Source: Henckelia pumila
Lineage: Eukaryota; Streptophyta; Magnoliopsida; Lamiales; Gesneriaceae
Direction of reading: 5' to 3'
Length of the DNA stretch: 64,000 nucleotides
Assembly: GCF_033568475.1 (NCBI RefSeq)
Contig: NC_133121.1
Span: forward strand, 128,248,375 to 128,312,374
The position numbers and the translations under genes were made by a program. The notes beneath the pieces were generated by a model, which saw only the letters and a list, made by a program, of their open reading frames with translations, was not told the origin of the DNA and did no database searches. How positions within the stretch are numbered: position 1 is the first letter of the stretch; every line of letters begins with the position of its first letter. Positions 35,085 to 48,597 of this stretch are shown here, one piece after another.

Positions 35085-35095
35085 ACAAAACCCTA
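35085..35095 (-). promoter_or_regulatory. telo-box-like motif upstream of nucleotidyltransferase
   Basis: The plus strand reads AAACCCTAATC about 350 bp upstream of the start codon. This is the plant telo-box core, as also seen in front of the helicase. Whether it lies in the promoter or in the 5' untranslated region is not clear. Confidence 0.35.
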
Positions 35096-35525
35096 ATCAG
35101 AAAAATGGCCGCATTGCAAACAAAATCATATAAAACTTGAACAGAAAACACTCGATTCGCCTATTGCACAAATCAAAATACTGCAGAGGCAAGGGAAGAC
35201 AATAAAAGATCGTCAAGATATAGAAAGACGCAGATAAGGGGGTTGGTTTTCGTCCTTTGCAATATTGATTGTCGAAGCTAATAACAACAAAAATCAACTC
35301 CTCTGGTGTGGGAATTCGGGGTGCTGGTTGGGTGTTCGAGAAAACTGGGAAATTAGGGGAAATTTGAAACTTGTTTGAAATTTTGAGGAATTTGGTTTGA
35401 TTCGATTTTGATTTAACTAAAATGAATGTGTGTGTTTTACTGTGTGTCTGGAAATAGGGAAATAATTTTTGGTAAAATGATGATGAGGAATAGAAGCAGG
35501 GTGAGAGAGATAATAATGATAACAA

Positions 35526-36032
35526 TAATTATTTTATATACAATCATTTCCCTAAAAAAATTTATTTCACTGTTATTAGATACTTTACTTGTTTTATTTA
35601 TTTATATTATTTCTTATTGTCATTATTTAATGAAATCATGTGATTTGTGGGAGATTTCTTGTCCATTATTTCATAAAATAATATTTTTACTACATTATAT
35701 TCTTTTCTATAAAAATACTCATATATTAATTTTTATGAACAATCTTTACATACCCGTAATCTTTGGGCTTCTTTTGGGCCTGCGAGCAATGTCTAAAGAA
35801 CAATAAGATGGGGCGAAAAAAGTGAAAAATACAACTTATTTGGGTAGGGAAAACTGAAAAATTATAGTCGTATAATAATTATATCCAAATATAAAATGTT
35901 AAATAAAATATGATGGTAAGTTCTGATAGATATTTTTTGTGAATTTTTTAGATATACTTATACAGTAATAAGTTCAAATTAAGTTATTTTGGAGCAAAGT
36001 TGAAAACCAAATATATATACATATCTATTACA

Positions 36033-36103
<71 letters not shown>

Positions 36104-37399
36104 ATCATCACCGTGCTAATTACTGCTATGATAGGAGTTAGGACCACCAATCATGTATAGTGCTTTCATTTTTTTTTTAATGTAATGTATAGTGGTTTCA
36201 AACCAGTGGGTTTGTGTTGTAAAATGTCATGGTTTTTTCATTGTTATATATATATATATATATAAATTAATTAATTTCTTAGTACTTTGAACCCGAATAT
36301 TGTTCTCCAAGGATTTATTTGTGTTTATTTCTCTACGAAAATTATTGCGAGGTTTTCTTAATTCTTATGAATCAAATTAATAAGACGGATAACTCATCCG
36401 ACTTAAATCATGAAAAAAATATTAATTTTTATGTTAAGATTATTATTTTTCATTAAAAATATGCATCAGGGCCGACCATCTCATAGATATAGACTTGTGA
36501 AGACGATTGACCATGCATACTCTTGTTTCACATGTAAAGTAGACTGTATTAATGTATGACAATGACATAAAAACTGTTGTCAAATGACATCAAATCTCCA
36601 ATAACAAAAGTCATGCACACTCACTGTCATCACTCTTCCTCGATATATTTTGCATTTACACACTTAGCATTATAATAATGCTGTGTAGATTATCATTTTC
36701 TAAATACAAACATTTAAATCATGCCAAATATCTAAAAAAAAAAAGCAAAATAGATATGGATAAAATTTAGTATGGTTGTAGCTAAAAAGATTAATATTCG
36801 ATGCAGGTAACATGTCTCTTCCAGATTCATATTTCCGTATGATACAGTTAATACAACTATGATAGATGTTAGCGGGGAAATATTTAAAAAGATAATGACA
36901 TATGTATATCGTGTGTTATACATTATATTTGAAATTACAAAATTATTCCAAATATATTTTTAAAAAAGTTTTTTTCAAATAAAATAGACAGGTATTTTTT
37001 AATTTCAAATAATACAATGCGTAAACCTTTTATAACTCTCAATGCATAGTAACATTTTCTCTTTTTAAAATTAGTTTTTATAGAACATTAGGAGACAGCT
37101 GTTTGGAAAAGGTGGATTCGTGTGTGGATGGAAATAAAGTTTCCAAGCAGAGTCATGGCAAGAAACTATAGTAACTCATTATTACAGTAGAGCAATCTTT
37201 TTTAGCCCAGATCTTGGGTTCTCTTTTGCATGAGTTACTTAAGGTGCTTTGATTTCTTAACTGATAATGAAGAATCAACATCTTTAGCTATCCACCAGCA
37301 TGCACAGTGTTAAGCAACACTCTTTTCAATTTATTTACAGTAAAAAACAAATGTGTTTTTCCATCTCCACTCTTAAGATACAGTGTGATCAGTTGGAAA
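35526..37399. other. Intergenic region with long (TA)n tract
   Basis: No gene is supported. It contains a long (TA)n tract at 36,038-36,101, a shorter one near 36,245-36,263, and a possible decayed MITE fragment at about 36,370-36,500 with GACGGATAACTCATCCGAC. Confidence 0.6.
36038..36101. repeat. (TA)n microsatellite, about 64 bp
   Basis: Pure TA dinucleotides between the nucleotidyltransferase 5' end and the lipase 3' end. Likely length-variable. Confidence 0.97.
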
Positions 37400-39952
37400 T
37401 TACTCGGACACCGCCACGCCCGCCAATATCTTTTCTGTCATTTCCGACCTCTCCCATGTATCGCATGTATGGCTCCACGCATGCGGCGATCGTGAAGTTA
37501 AGAGCGGCCATAGCTGGTTCCTCTGTCTCGTTGCTTTCTTGACTAACAGTCTTGTATGCTGTCGTATAACTTCGTTCATGGCCTTCAAGTAGTTGCTTGA
37601 ATCATGGTCCCATATGATTGTACCCTCAGAGCCATAGGCTGAGGGGTCGCTTAGAGTTTCGAGGGGGTGAGGAGCATTTAGGAAGGCTCGAAAAGCATTC
37701 TTGGTTAGGGAACTGTTGGTGTTGTCTAAGGCATACAGAGCACTGCCTTGAGGAAGTAGAGGGTGAGGCGGAGACGACTTCTCGTCCGGCTGGAGGATGA
37801 ATATTTTCCCCATTGGAGAGTACAAGAGTTTCTGCGTAGAGTAACAAGAACATGAGTAAGATATGTTGGTGAAAAAACCATGGTACACTATACACTACAG
37901 TCTACACAAGTCTGATTTAGGAATAAGTGAGATCTTTAGAGGAAAAATAGTTCCTTACATTCTTATTTAGACAAGGGTGGAACCGGAAGGTGCTACTTAA
38001 ACGCTTGAGTACTTGTGCAACGTAGTTGGGGTAACTGCATGAGAAAGCTCGTGGGACGATATCTCTGTGCATCATTACAAAATGAACATGGTTCTCGTCT
38101 ACATTTAGTTCCTCGAGAATTTTATGGCCTCCACAGAAGATAAATGGCGAGCCGAAGGTGACCACTGGAAGGAGAGCTGATGGTTTCAATGCCTTTCTTT
38201 TCAACAGCATCAAGTTCACCAGTAGAGCGAGACTGCCACCAAGCGAGTGTCCTGTGAATTGAAACTTTGCTCTATCACCAAATCTGTCCAGATGTTGTTT
38301 TATCTCTGGCAAGAATTGGTCATATATGCCTTTTGCTGCTTCATATATCCCTCTATGAACTAGAGCATCCATTCCCTGCCAAAATTGAATTTTTTTTCTC
38401 AAATGAATCCATTGATGTTTGTATAGACTTCAAAGAATGACATTTTGGGATTTGGCCTCGATACTCACCTCAAATGTGGTTGGTTCAAACAAGAGATTTG
38501 CCTGCCAGGATGCCAATGAGTCTGACCCCTGCAATTCAAATATTCAGTTAAAGAACTTGTTTGCATTCAATTCTGTTATCACAATTTTCCACTTCGTCCC
38601 TGTCAAATAATTTTTCCAAGTCGATTACTATGATATGCTGTTTTAATCTTGAGAAAGAAATTTACCTGGATGACAAAGCTCCGAGTATATACGCTGGAAT
38701 CATCGCATATGAACCATTCACAAGGCGAGGAGTGAAGTGATTGAAGGTCTTTTGCGGCCATCTCCTTTTGCTTCTCCCCTGCAGCAATCACCGATGTCAT
38801 CGTCGAGGCTGCTACACGTGCAGCTATCTCTGACTTGTGAATTCGTGGCGAAGAAATCCCATCTTCCTCTATTTGGCACTCATCTTCATGAGTCGAGAAA
38901 GAATTCTCTTTTATAAGTATAGACTCGGTCCGTATATTTGTTGAATCCTTGGTTCGAGATTGTACATAACATGCAGCAGATGCGGCAATGTCATGATAGG
39001 CAGCTGATGATCGAGGGCGTGGAATCTGTGTAGAATTTTCTGCTGATTCTGATCCAGGATGATCTCTAACAAGCAATCTGGTGGAATCCTGCTCGATTTT
39101 ATCTTTACGAGCTGCTGCTTCTGCCTTCTTTTCCAGTGACGAGGTAACAAAGTCCAGGCCATAACATCTCTTCAGATCCTCTGTCTGCATGATATGGAAC
39201 AAAACTATTGAGGTAAGGTAGCACAACTTGTTTTTCCCTTTTTGTATTTTTTTGTTTTTGGGTTTAAAGCTCTTGTTGTCTGAAAAATTCTCACACTCTA
39301 GAAAGTTGTCTCATTTACACAATACCTTGATATCTTCGATCACATAAGCCATGTTGCACAAGAAAGACAGCTGCGCATAAAGCTTAATATCAGACCGCGC
39401 TACGTCCCTCAACAACGAGGAGAAAACGTCTTTATCGATAGTAATCGCCTCTACTTCTGCATCATCTTCGTATTCCACTTCACAGCCTCCCTCTTCATCA
39501 CAACCATCAATGTCTTCACCAACATATTCCTCATCCTTCTCTCGTGTCTCTTTCCATTTGTTCCGGAGCTCCATGAGCCTTTCGATCCAATTCGCCCTCT
39601 TCTTCCCACCTTCGACCTCCATCTCCTCCCGAGGATCACTATCACTATCTCCATCGACATCCACGTCTTTATCCGTGGCTAGATCAAAGAGAAACGACTT
39701 CAACGAATCCGGAATCATGTCACTCGATAACTGGATGTTGAAGAACCCCGATCGACTATTCTTTAGCTTTGGTTCCATCATGGCCGCCCTGATCCGGCTG
39801 ATGGAACAACAAAGGTGGTTCTCGGAATATGATCTTCGTAATCCGGTTTTTCCAAGCAACTCATTGCCCGAAAACGACCGCCGAAGCCTTTCACTTGCCT
39901 TCTTCACGTCTCTTGGCGTGGGATTCGCAACCGGAGACAGAGAGCATGCCAT
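37400..39952 (-). CDS. PLIP1: Class-3 lipase, plastid phospholipase A1 (PLIP1 type)
   Basis: Five coding exons on the minus strand: 39952-39326, 39184-38666, 38528-38469, 38375-37959, 37831-37400, all with GT..AG borders and preserved phase, giving 684 residues. The N-terminus ([20 protein letters not shown], basic and Ser/Thr-rich) fits a plastid transit peptide. Residues 209-380 are a variable linker. The alpha/beta-hydrolase core holds the nucleophile elbow TGHSLGG with Ser at about 446, [10 protein letters not shown], and [16 protein letters not shown] with a likely catalytic Asp. Family members (PLIP1-3) hydrolyse acyl groups from plastid membrane lipids such as phosphatidylglycerol, feeding seed oil or jasmonate synthesis. 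The PLIP1 assignment rests on sequence type and on the neighbouring nucleotidyltransferase, which I recall as adjacent in Arabidopsis. Paralogues PLIP2/3 cannot be fully excluded. Confidence 0.9.
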
Positions 39953-41745
39953 GACCGAGACTCTTCCTCACAGTTTGCTACAAAGGAGCCAAGAAGTGTT
40001 CCGAATTACCTACAAAACTGAGAAAAAGAGTCTCTTTTGAAACCATTCTTGTATACAAGGCATTTAAAGTGACAAAAATCCCACCTTGTTTGCAACGAGG
40101 AGATTGAAAAAGATACCATTTCCCAACCGTTAAAAGACAGATTTTTAAAATTTTGTTTACCAAATTCAAGTAAAAGGGATGTTCGTTGACTGAAATACCC
40201 AGCACATCTACTCTATAATGGGATATGTGGGAGAGGTATTTTGGTAACTTGACTCAAGTTATTTATTTATATATCATGAAAATAAAAGAAATAGAAGTCT
40301 AGGTCTTGAAAACTTTGTGGGTGTCACATGTTGTCTGTTTCCTTCAAAACTTTGTTATTATCAATCCCAATTCCTTGATTAATCAACCGCAATTTTGGTT
40401 TTTAGGTTTGGCAATACTTTATGGTCGGTTAGCAAGAAATCTTGCCAAAATTTCCATCACCAATTTCACAAGCAAAAGTAAATAGGGAAAATGTACACAA
40501 CGGGGTCATCAGCACAAAACATATATTTTAAAAATACATAGAATATGGAAATTTATAGAATTTCATGTGAAATTAAATCGAATCCTTTCTATATTATTAT
40601 AAGTTAGATTATTTAGAGAGTGACGTAGTTGTTTTCATTTGAATAAATAAACCTTCCAACTAACGCTCTAAACTAAGATCTTTTATCGGTGCATCCGCCT
40701 GTCAACACAATTAAATACATACCTATGCGGAGGCTTCGCACCATGGAAATTAATTACCTATAGAACAAATTATTATTATTTTTTAAAACCTTAATGGGAT
40801 GAATTTCACAAGAAACCAAATAAGTCATCGTTTTTACCACATATATATATATAATAATCGATATTTTTTAATCTTAAATATATCATATATGACACCTGGG
40901 CTGTCCTATATATCAATCTAGCCCTCCCCCTATTTTCTGATAGTAAAATTTATTGAGGCATTAAAAATGGACGAGCCCCGGGTAGCATTCAATGGAATGT
41001 ATTTACTTTCTGGTTTGGTGCCGCAAACGCAGCAACAAAAATATTATACTATTATTTAGTTAGTTATGATTATGATGAATGAAGCGTTTCCGGTAATTGT
41101 TACAGAAGTCTAAAACCAGAATTCCAGTATTTTTGTTGTTTAATTTCTTACTTTCTTTCCCACAAAAAAAAAAAAAGGAAGAAAAAGTTAACTTTTCAAA
41201 GAGTAATACATTTTCTTTTCAAGTAAAAAAAAAAAAAACCAGAGAGAATTTGAAAGTACCTGGAAAGTGGAAACAGAAGGAATAATTTATTTAATACCCA
41301 GAAAATTAAAAAGTTATTCTTCTTCCTCCCCCGGGTTGCTATGAATCATGATATCCATATCTGTGTCATTGCTTCAAAGATTAATCAAGAAACACCACAA
41401 AAAATCGCCATTCTGGATTTTGATCTTTTATACAATTTTTATATATATATATATTTGTGTTGTTGGATGGGATCTGGAGACGGGTGTATATTCACGCTTC
41501 ATGCATGTATATGGTGCAAAGGCAGTGATGAAAGAAGAATCTATGCACATGCACATATGGCTTGCCACCTATAAATTTGTTCTTTCATGGACATTTCTGC
41601 CCTTTCCTCACAACAACTCATACTTGAAATGTTTTTTTTTTCCCTTCTTGTGAGAATTCTGGGTTAATCGAGATTATTTGTGTTTCAAAAGGGTACTTTG
41701 TATTCATTTTTCCTACACTTTTTGTTTTTGATATTTATCTCATTT
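39953..41745. other. Upstream region of the lipase gene, AT-rich
   Basis: It holds the presumed lipase promoter and spacer DNA with (A)n runs near 41,165 and 41,226. No further coding domain is supported. Short frames at 41,341-41,653 show no family resemblance. Confidence 0.55.
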
Positions 41746-42131
41746 GGGTCCGTTTGGAGTGGGTGATAAGATAAATAATATAGAGATAAATAATATATTG
41801 TAATAAAAAATAAATAAAAAGATAGTTAATATAAGATTTGATTTGATTGATAGATTATGGTTTGTTTGATTTGAGTGGTTATATTTTATATAAAAATAAT
41901 AAATTACCATTTTATCATTTTAATAATTAATAAAATATAAATAATATTATTTATAAAGGGTAATATAGTAATTTAAATTTAACAATTTGATTGATATAAT
42001 ATAAATAATTAATGATTTGATTGATGTGATATAAATAATTAAAAGATGGATAAATAATATAGCAAAAAAAACGTGAAACTAGATAAGATTATTAATACAT
42101 AGATTAATAATCCGGGACTTCAAACAAACCC
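41746..42131. mobile_element. Tourist-like (PIF/Harbinger) MITE
   Basis: The left end GGGTCCGTTTGGAGT and the reverse complement of the right end, GGGTTTGTTTGAAGT, are terminal inverted repeats with about three mismatches. The element is 386 bp, AT-rich, and flanked by TTT on both sides, consistent with a 3-bp target duplication. Confidence 0.75.
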
Positions 42132-44114
42132 TTTGCATACTATACATTTTTACACTTGATAAAAGAGATTAGTGTCAAATATATAAGAAAATTGATATAT
42201 ATACGATGAGGATTACAAATTAAATTTGATTACAAAGTGCAATTGAAATTAAAAGTATTCCTACATTTTATTCGAAAAAATTCTTTCAAAAACGTGTATT
42301 TAAGATAATTTTATAATTAAAAATACAATTTGTAATCTCATTTAATAACACTGATTCTTCTTCCAAAAAATAAAATAAAATAAAATAAAATGCAGTTGAT
42401 AAAATATCATTAAAAAAATCATCACGAGGAGGGCATTTTGGTCACGGAAGTTGGGGGTAGGTACAGAGGGTTCATTTCGTAAATTGATTGGAGCAGTAGA
42501 CAAATGTGCGGTTGCATGAAGTGAAGGAGAACACTTCGCCACACACGGATGGTGTGCGTTTCTTCTTCGAGACTTTCAGCAATTTCAGAGAAAAAACAAA
42601 AAAAAAATGCAGGTGACTTGGTGCATCGAATTTATTTTAGACATGTGGAGAAAATATTTTAGATTATAAACAAATTTGTTTTCCCTCTTCTTAAAAGGGC
42701 AATTAATGTAAAATTAATTTAATGGTTAAGCGTCAATTTTGCCATAAATGGCATCAAAGAGTTTATATGAATTTGTCTCCCAAGATTTTTTTGTTCGGAT
42801 TTGTGAGTCGATATGTACATGTATGCGGTCGATCAGCTGTGGGCCCAATGAAAAACAAAGGCCCACATTGCGAGGAAGCCTGTGAGATTTTTTTTATTAA
42901 TTTTTTATTGAAAAAATAGGCCCATATGATAAGTCCATTAGCTATATAAGACGAATTCGTAAGCCCATTCACACTCACGAACCAATTACAATTGACATCA
43001 AACACGTTGCCGACAATTGTAATTTTTATATTTTATTATTATTTGAATCATGCTACATGTGCACGAAAAGTTATATATAATATATTGGATTATACACTGC
43101 CCATGAAAGTAAATAAATTTAAATAAAATAAAAAGATAATTTTATAATTTCAAATGCTATTTATAACCTAACATTTTCATCTCTTATTTTCACTAGAGAA
43201 GAAATTTCTCGAAAGAAAGCTTCTTAGCTCTCAGATAAAAATACATCACCATCGAGCGCTTGTAATAACGACTATTGCAGAATAACAATACATGATCTGA
43301 TTGTTCCGTACGAGCATAATCATAAACTTAGAGCAGATACAAAATTTTAACCAAAAAAAATAAGTGGGGATGACATATCAATGAAAATATAGTAAAGGAC
43401 CGGAAAAAGGGTGTTGATAAAGAAATTTGCAACTGCAGAAAAATCAAGACAATGCACTCACTCGATCATCATCAGTCGGAAGAGCTCATCCAATCCATCA
43501 ACATCGAATTAGGTAGTATTTGAGAGAGCTTTTAGAAGTATTTTTCAGCTTTTCTTTTACAAAATTTTGAAAATTTGTGAAGAAAAAAATTGAAAAGTGC
43601 TTCCTACAAACTCTCTAAAACACTATCTTGAATCTTGATCATTTATGAGTATACATAGATATACATGCATTGTCGATCAATTACGAGTGAGATTCCATGA
43701 TCAATTACAAAATCTCAATATGGAAAAGGAAGAACTTGTATAAGGTAGGCCTTGTGAATTAAACCAAACATGATTTAAATCAAGTTCATAATTAAATTTC
43801 TAGTTAAACTCAAAAAGTAGGGAAAATCTTAATAAATAGAGATAGAAGAAAGACAAAAACAAACAAACTGAAACGAAATGAAATGAAAAAAACAACCATA
43901 ATAATATATATAATCTCTAAGTTGCTAGCTAGTTATAACCAATTGGTAGATATCGATCGAATACATAATTTATATATTATGTGAAGAATTTAAAAACACT
44001 TTCTCAACTTGATCTCCATACCTCCCTCTGAAAAACGTTTTGTCAAATAATTAAATATACGTACAAGTGATCATATGGAAGAGAAAAACGAAGAGGATAT
44101 AAAAGTACCACACG

Positions 44115-44188
<74 letters not shown>

Positions 44189-45834
44189 GTAATAAAATGC
44201 CACAGCGAACAAAATTACCATGACAGATTTTGTTCCCCCACTCCAAGGCTTCCGGCTTTTACACAATAAAAATTATATATTGATATTGCTGCGCCAGAAA
44301 CCTTTAAGGGAGAGAAACAAAGGCGGCCACGGCGAAAAAACGTCGTCGTAACTTGGAGCAAAGGCAAACTTGTTAGTTCTCCCCCAAGTTCTTCTAGCTT
44401 GCCGTACAATTGTATATTAAGTGATTGATGATCAGTAACACTTCTGCCTACTTTTTACATCAAATTAATTTGATGAAGTATCATAGCATATAGCAGGCTA
44501 GAAGCCATTGAGGGAGAGTAACAATCACGCCTCTGGACTTCTTGTTGGAATGAATTACAGGGGTTTTAATTTTGGTGGTTTGATCATTTGAAACCGAGTA
44601 AAAACCCTATTTATAGCAAAATTTCCAAGAGAATGTTGGGGTAAAAAGTGTTGTGGGACCCTAAAAATTACCTTTTATTGTTCAAATCTTAAGAGCACTT
44701 AGTCAGTTTTCTTCTTGTGATACAAGTGTCAGATATATGTTCAAAAGAACATCTCGCTTGAAAACAAAATGAGGTTTTCATTGATACATATATTTTTTTA
44801 TTTTTAAATGAGATGTTCGACCAAAAATCTCGTGCAAATACATACACAATATGTTACATAGCTATAAGAAACATATATATATATATATATATATATATAG
44901 GTGGGAAGTACTTGACATGGATATTGGCTTAAATTAATGGATGGATCACTTTGATCCACAATGAGTTCCCCTCCAATTAATGAACCGTTGGATTTTGCCT
45001 GCTTCGATCGATTTCATATCATTTATCCAATTGTATTCATTAGTTATAATTTGAGCGTGCCGAACTGAAAAGAAATTATATTTGTATGCTTCAATTCGTA
45101 CGTCCTACTCACCCAAATTATTTCAAACATATGGAAAAATTTATAATTTTGGTGGTGTGATTTGTACTTTTTAATTTCACTTTTAATCGTATTCATTTCT
45201 TGACTGAAGTCCAGCGTGTGGGCTGAAAATTGTTTATGTAACAGCCGCAGATGCTGAAATATATATAATATTTTAAAAATAATTGAGACATATATGCTAG
45301 TTTTCTTCCAAAAATCAATATCAAAATCCTCAACCAACACGGGCAATTTTCGACAGACACAATGAACTCTGATAAAAAAAAGTATAAATAATGAACATGT
45401 AATTTACATAACTAAAAATGCAATAATAAGACGAAAAATAGAAAAAAAAAATACAGATTACTTATATGACCACAAATATAATTATCCGTCGAACAAATTT
45501 GAAAGTCTTACAAATAGTAACGCATTTATACGATCAAAAGTAAAAAACTGTTTTTTTTTTTTAAAAAAAAAGTCGAGGAAAAAAATTTCTTCTTAATTAA
45601 CTCGTGAATCGAGTTGAATGCACTTAATTAGTATTCGTCGAGTACCACTCATCTTTAAATCAATTTATAATTGTTAGAAGGATCATATATTCTTCCCCTG
45701 ATAATTAATCTTCTTCTGGCGGAAGAAGGTATTAATTATGTCACCATTATCAAGTATATTTTTGTGGATTTTCAAAACTAAAGAAATAAAATATTCATTT
45801 TGAAGAATTTCATTCTTCAAATCTTAAAACTGAT
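42132..45834. other. Intergenic region with microsatellites
   Basis: No gene is supported. It contains TGGGCC/GGCCCA elements at 42,840-42,915, a compound (CA)n(TA)n tract at 44,116-44,187, and (TA)n near 44,876-44,900. The region 44,280-44,560 is less AT-rich, without recognisable coding or RNA-gene structure. Confidence 0.55.
44116..44187. repeat. Compound (CA)n(TA)n microsatellite
   Basis: About 28 bp of CA dinucleotides pass directly into about 44 bp of TA dinucleotides. Short frames on both strands across it are artefacts of the repeat. Confidence 0.97.
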
Positions 45835-45843
45835 TTTTTTTCC

Positions 45844-46164
45844 GGGGAAATATTTTTTTTGATCCAATAACTTGTCTACTTTTTGGTTTTGGTCCATTAA
45901 ATTTTTAAAGTTTGGTTTTGGTACACTAACTTTTAATTTTCAGTTATTTTGGTTAAATTGTTGACGTGGCAGATAGACACGTCATCATTTTCGGTGCCAC
46001 ATCATCATTTTTCGATGTCACGTCAGCATTTTTTTCCGTTGTCACATCAGCAGTTGGACCAAAATACCCGAATACTAAAAGTTAATATACTAAAACCAAA
46101 ATTTGAAAAGTTAATAGACCAAAATAAAAAATGAACAAGTTAATAAAACAAAAAAATATTTTCA
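45844..46164. mobile_element. Mutator-like MITE with long terminal inverted repeats
   Basis: The left part (GGGGAAATATTTTTTTTGAT and onward through AACTTGTCTACTTTTTGG and TTTTGGTCCATTAA) pairs with the reverse complement of the right part over roughly 80 bp. Flanks TTTTTTTCC (45,835-45,843) and CTTTTTTCC (46,165-46,173) fit a 9-bp target duplication with one mismatch, typical of Mutator-like elements. The centre has repeats of a CATCATTTTTC/CACGTCAGCATTT type. Confidence 0.75.
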
Positions 46165-46173
46165 CTTTTTTCC

Positions 46174-47022
46174 TCCATATCTTACTACTTGAAATTGCAA
46201 GATCACTTTTTCACGCATTGCGTGCATATAACACAATAATTGAATATGGTTTCTTCATATATAATACGCATTAATTTCTTAAATAATTGTTTTAGTTTGT
46301 AGGAAAATAATATTTTTAAAATATTAGACTTAATTAATTATGATTTTCTACCTCTAAATTCATGAGTAAATAAATCAAGAAATGGCCTATCGATCATATT
46401 CATATGTGTAAGCGTTGAGAGAAAAAAACTTAGAAAAATGTTAGCGACCGAGGTTGAAATTACTTATAAATTATAAGCCTATGTAATCTCTAGCTACATA
46501 TTAAATATGATATTGAGGCAAAACTGAAAATAAATTTCTTATGAGAGGTCAAACTAAAACGATTTCTCCAAATGCCTCATATATACTTCATAATTTTCGT
46601 GGAAGCTCGAAGCCTCGAAGTTTATATAGATAAGCTAGAATAAGAATTTAGTGATTCGAATTGAATCAAATGCATCGAACATAAAAGAAAGTCTTTTTCT
46701 TGTATCTACTAATTAACTTCCAGCTCGAACAGACAGATACAAACATACAGGGCCCCTCAAAGACAAAAGTCAACCCATCCAAAACCAAGAATATAGCATC
46801 TTACCCAATCAATTATTTCCCACATTTGATTCCTTTCGATAATTTTGTTATCTTCACGTACATTTCAACCCATCTCGAATATTCTACGTACTAAGCTGTT
46901 ACAACGATCGAGATATTCGTCTCATACATACATATCCTGACCGCGTAAACATGTATATTGGATCGTAGTGCACTATGCACCAAATATATTACTTTGCAAA
47001 ATCCACACTTAATGCATGCAAA

Positions 47023-47079
<57 letters not shown>

Positions 47080-48284
47080 GGGATTCTTGCTATAAATTGA
47101 ATTTAAAATGTAAAAGAATAAATATTGCAGTTGAGTGATGGTTCTGTAGATATACACTTCAGTGGCACCGCGTCTCATGCACAGTTTGGCCTTTTGATAT
47201 ATGCTGAAAGCTACAGATGACCCCGAATAGATTAATTAATATTAATGCATAGGGGTTGGTGGCATGCATTCAGCATTATTAATATAAAAGAGAATTAATT
47301 CCCGTGTACATAAAATAATAAATAATAAGGTAAACTTATACTGTTTTTTTTAGGTTCTGCTGTGGAATCGACGCGAAATTAAATTAATGGAATTCTTATA
47401 AGTGGAACACATAACAATATAAACTTTGTAAAAAAATTATTGTTGTGTATGCAATCATTGAAAAAGGTGATTCTTGGTTTTTGGATTAAAAAAAACAAAA
47501 TTGGTTTGGTGTAATATTTAATTTCTTAAACCGATCATATTCTGAGTTAGTTTTTGCTTAATTTAATTATCCAAAGTTAGTCATATGTTGATTTTGATTT
47601 TCCAAAAATGATTTTAGTAAAAAAAAATTAATACTAAAATAATTTATTTATCAAACACTACACATGTGTACACTTTTGATTTAATTTAATTTTTCACTTT
47701 TGTTTTCAAACATTTTTTTTCTCATTTTTCTCTATTTATTCATAAATTATTATGTAACTTTGATCACTTCTACAAAATCATTATGTTTTTCCAAACACTC
47801 TAATATCATTAAATCACGACTTATTTATTTTTTCCCGGAATTTTTACCCATAGCAAATAGTTTCAACACTAACACAGGTAATATATAATAAAGCGATTAA
47901 AAGACGTTGCTGATCTTCTTTAATTTGTTTGGGTTCTTCGCCTTTTTAATTTATAGACCTTGAGGTCCCGCACCTGTATATATATTTTAATAAAAAAAGA
48001 TGGCAACACTTTAGAATTAATATTGACAAATTTAACCATATAATGTTAATTAAAGAAATGATACATTTTCCGTGGAAGTATCAAGTATGTATGTAACTTA
48101 TTGATCTTCTTTTGACAATGATAAAGTAAAAACAAAAGATTTGTTCGAAGCCATGCCATTGGTTTATTAATCTCCGTACACCTTTATGGAAGAGGCAAGT
48201 AGAAAAAAACAAGAGGAGATAGTGAATCAAGATATATAAAGTGATTAATTGATTAATATACACATGCAATCAAATAGTTATATA
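46174..48284. other. AT-rich intergenic stretch
   Basis: No gene is supported. A (TA)n tract of about 53 bp lies at 47,024-47,076. Other frames are short and without domain. Confidence 0.55.
47024..47076. repeat. (TA)n microsatellite
   Basis: Pure TA dinucleotides, about 53 bp. Confidence 0.96.
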
Positions 48285-48297
48285 TATATATATTAAT

Positions 48298-48331
<34 letters not shown>

Positions 48332-48334
<3 letters not shown>

Positions 48335-48440
48335 TTTCTTTCAAGTGCCCACCTACTATGCCCATCACCATGCCCACCAATGATGTGTCACTATTCCACA
48401 TCATTGGTGGGCATGATAGGTGGGCACTTGAAAAAAACTC
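48332..48440. mobile_element. Fold-back element 1 (109 bp)
   Basis: The ends GAGTTTCTTTCAAGTGCCCA and TGGGCACTTGAAAAAAACTC are reverse complements with one mismatch. The arms continue through CCCACCAATGATGTG pairing with CACATCATTGGTGGG around a 9-nt loop. It is embedded in TA dinucleotides. The left arm has about 13 extra nucleotides, like its neighbour. Confidence 0.85.
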
Positions 48441-48451
48441 TATATATATAT

Positions 48452-48597
48452 AGTTTCTTTCAAGTGCCCACCTATCATGCCCACTACCATGCCCACCAAT
48501 GATGTGACACTATTCTATTGGATGTGATAAAGATGTGGTCCAATAGAATAGTGTCACATCATTGGTGGGCATGATAGGTGGGCACTTGAAAGAAACT
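48452..48597. mobile_element. Fold-back element 2 (146 bp), same family
   Basis: The arms start AGTTTCTTTCAAGTGCCCAC and end GTGGGCACTTGAAAGAAACT-like. They pair through ATGTGACACTATTCTATTGGA almost perfectly around a short loop, apart from a 13-nt direct duplication in the left arm. It is separated from element 1 by an 11-bp TA-rich spacer. A transcript would form a long hairpin that could feed small-RNA production. Confidence 0.87.

Noticed and set aside
42342-42560. Possible short gene or leader (66-codon frame on minus strand)
   Set aside because: No domain or splice continuation could be found on either side.
44043-44269. Small frames with THTHTH/YIYIYI residues on both strands
   Set aside because: Translation of the (CA)n(TA)n microsatellite.
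44280-44560. Possible microRNA-type precursor
   Set aside because: I could not find a convincing stem with a known microRNA sequence.
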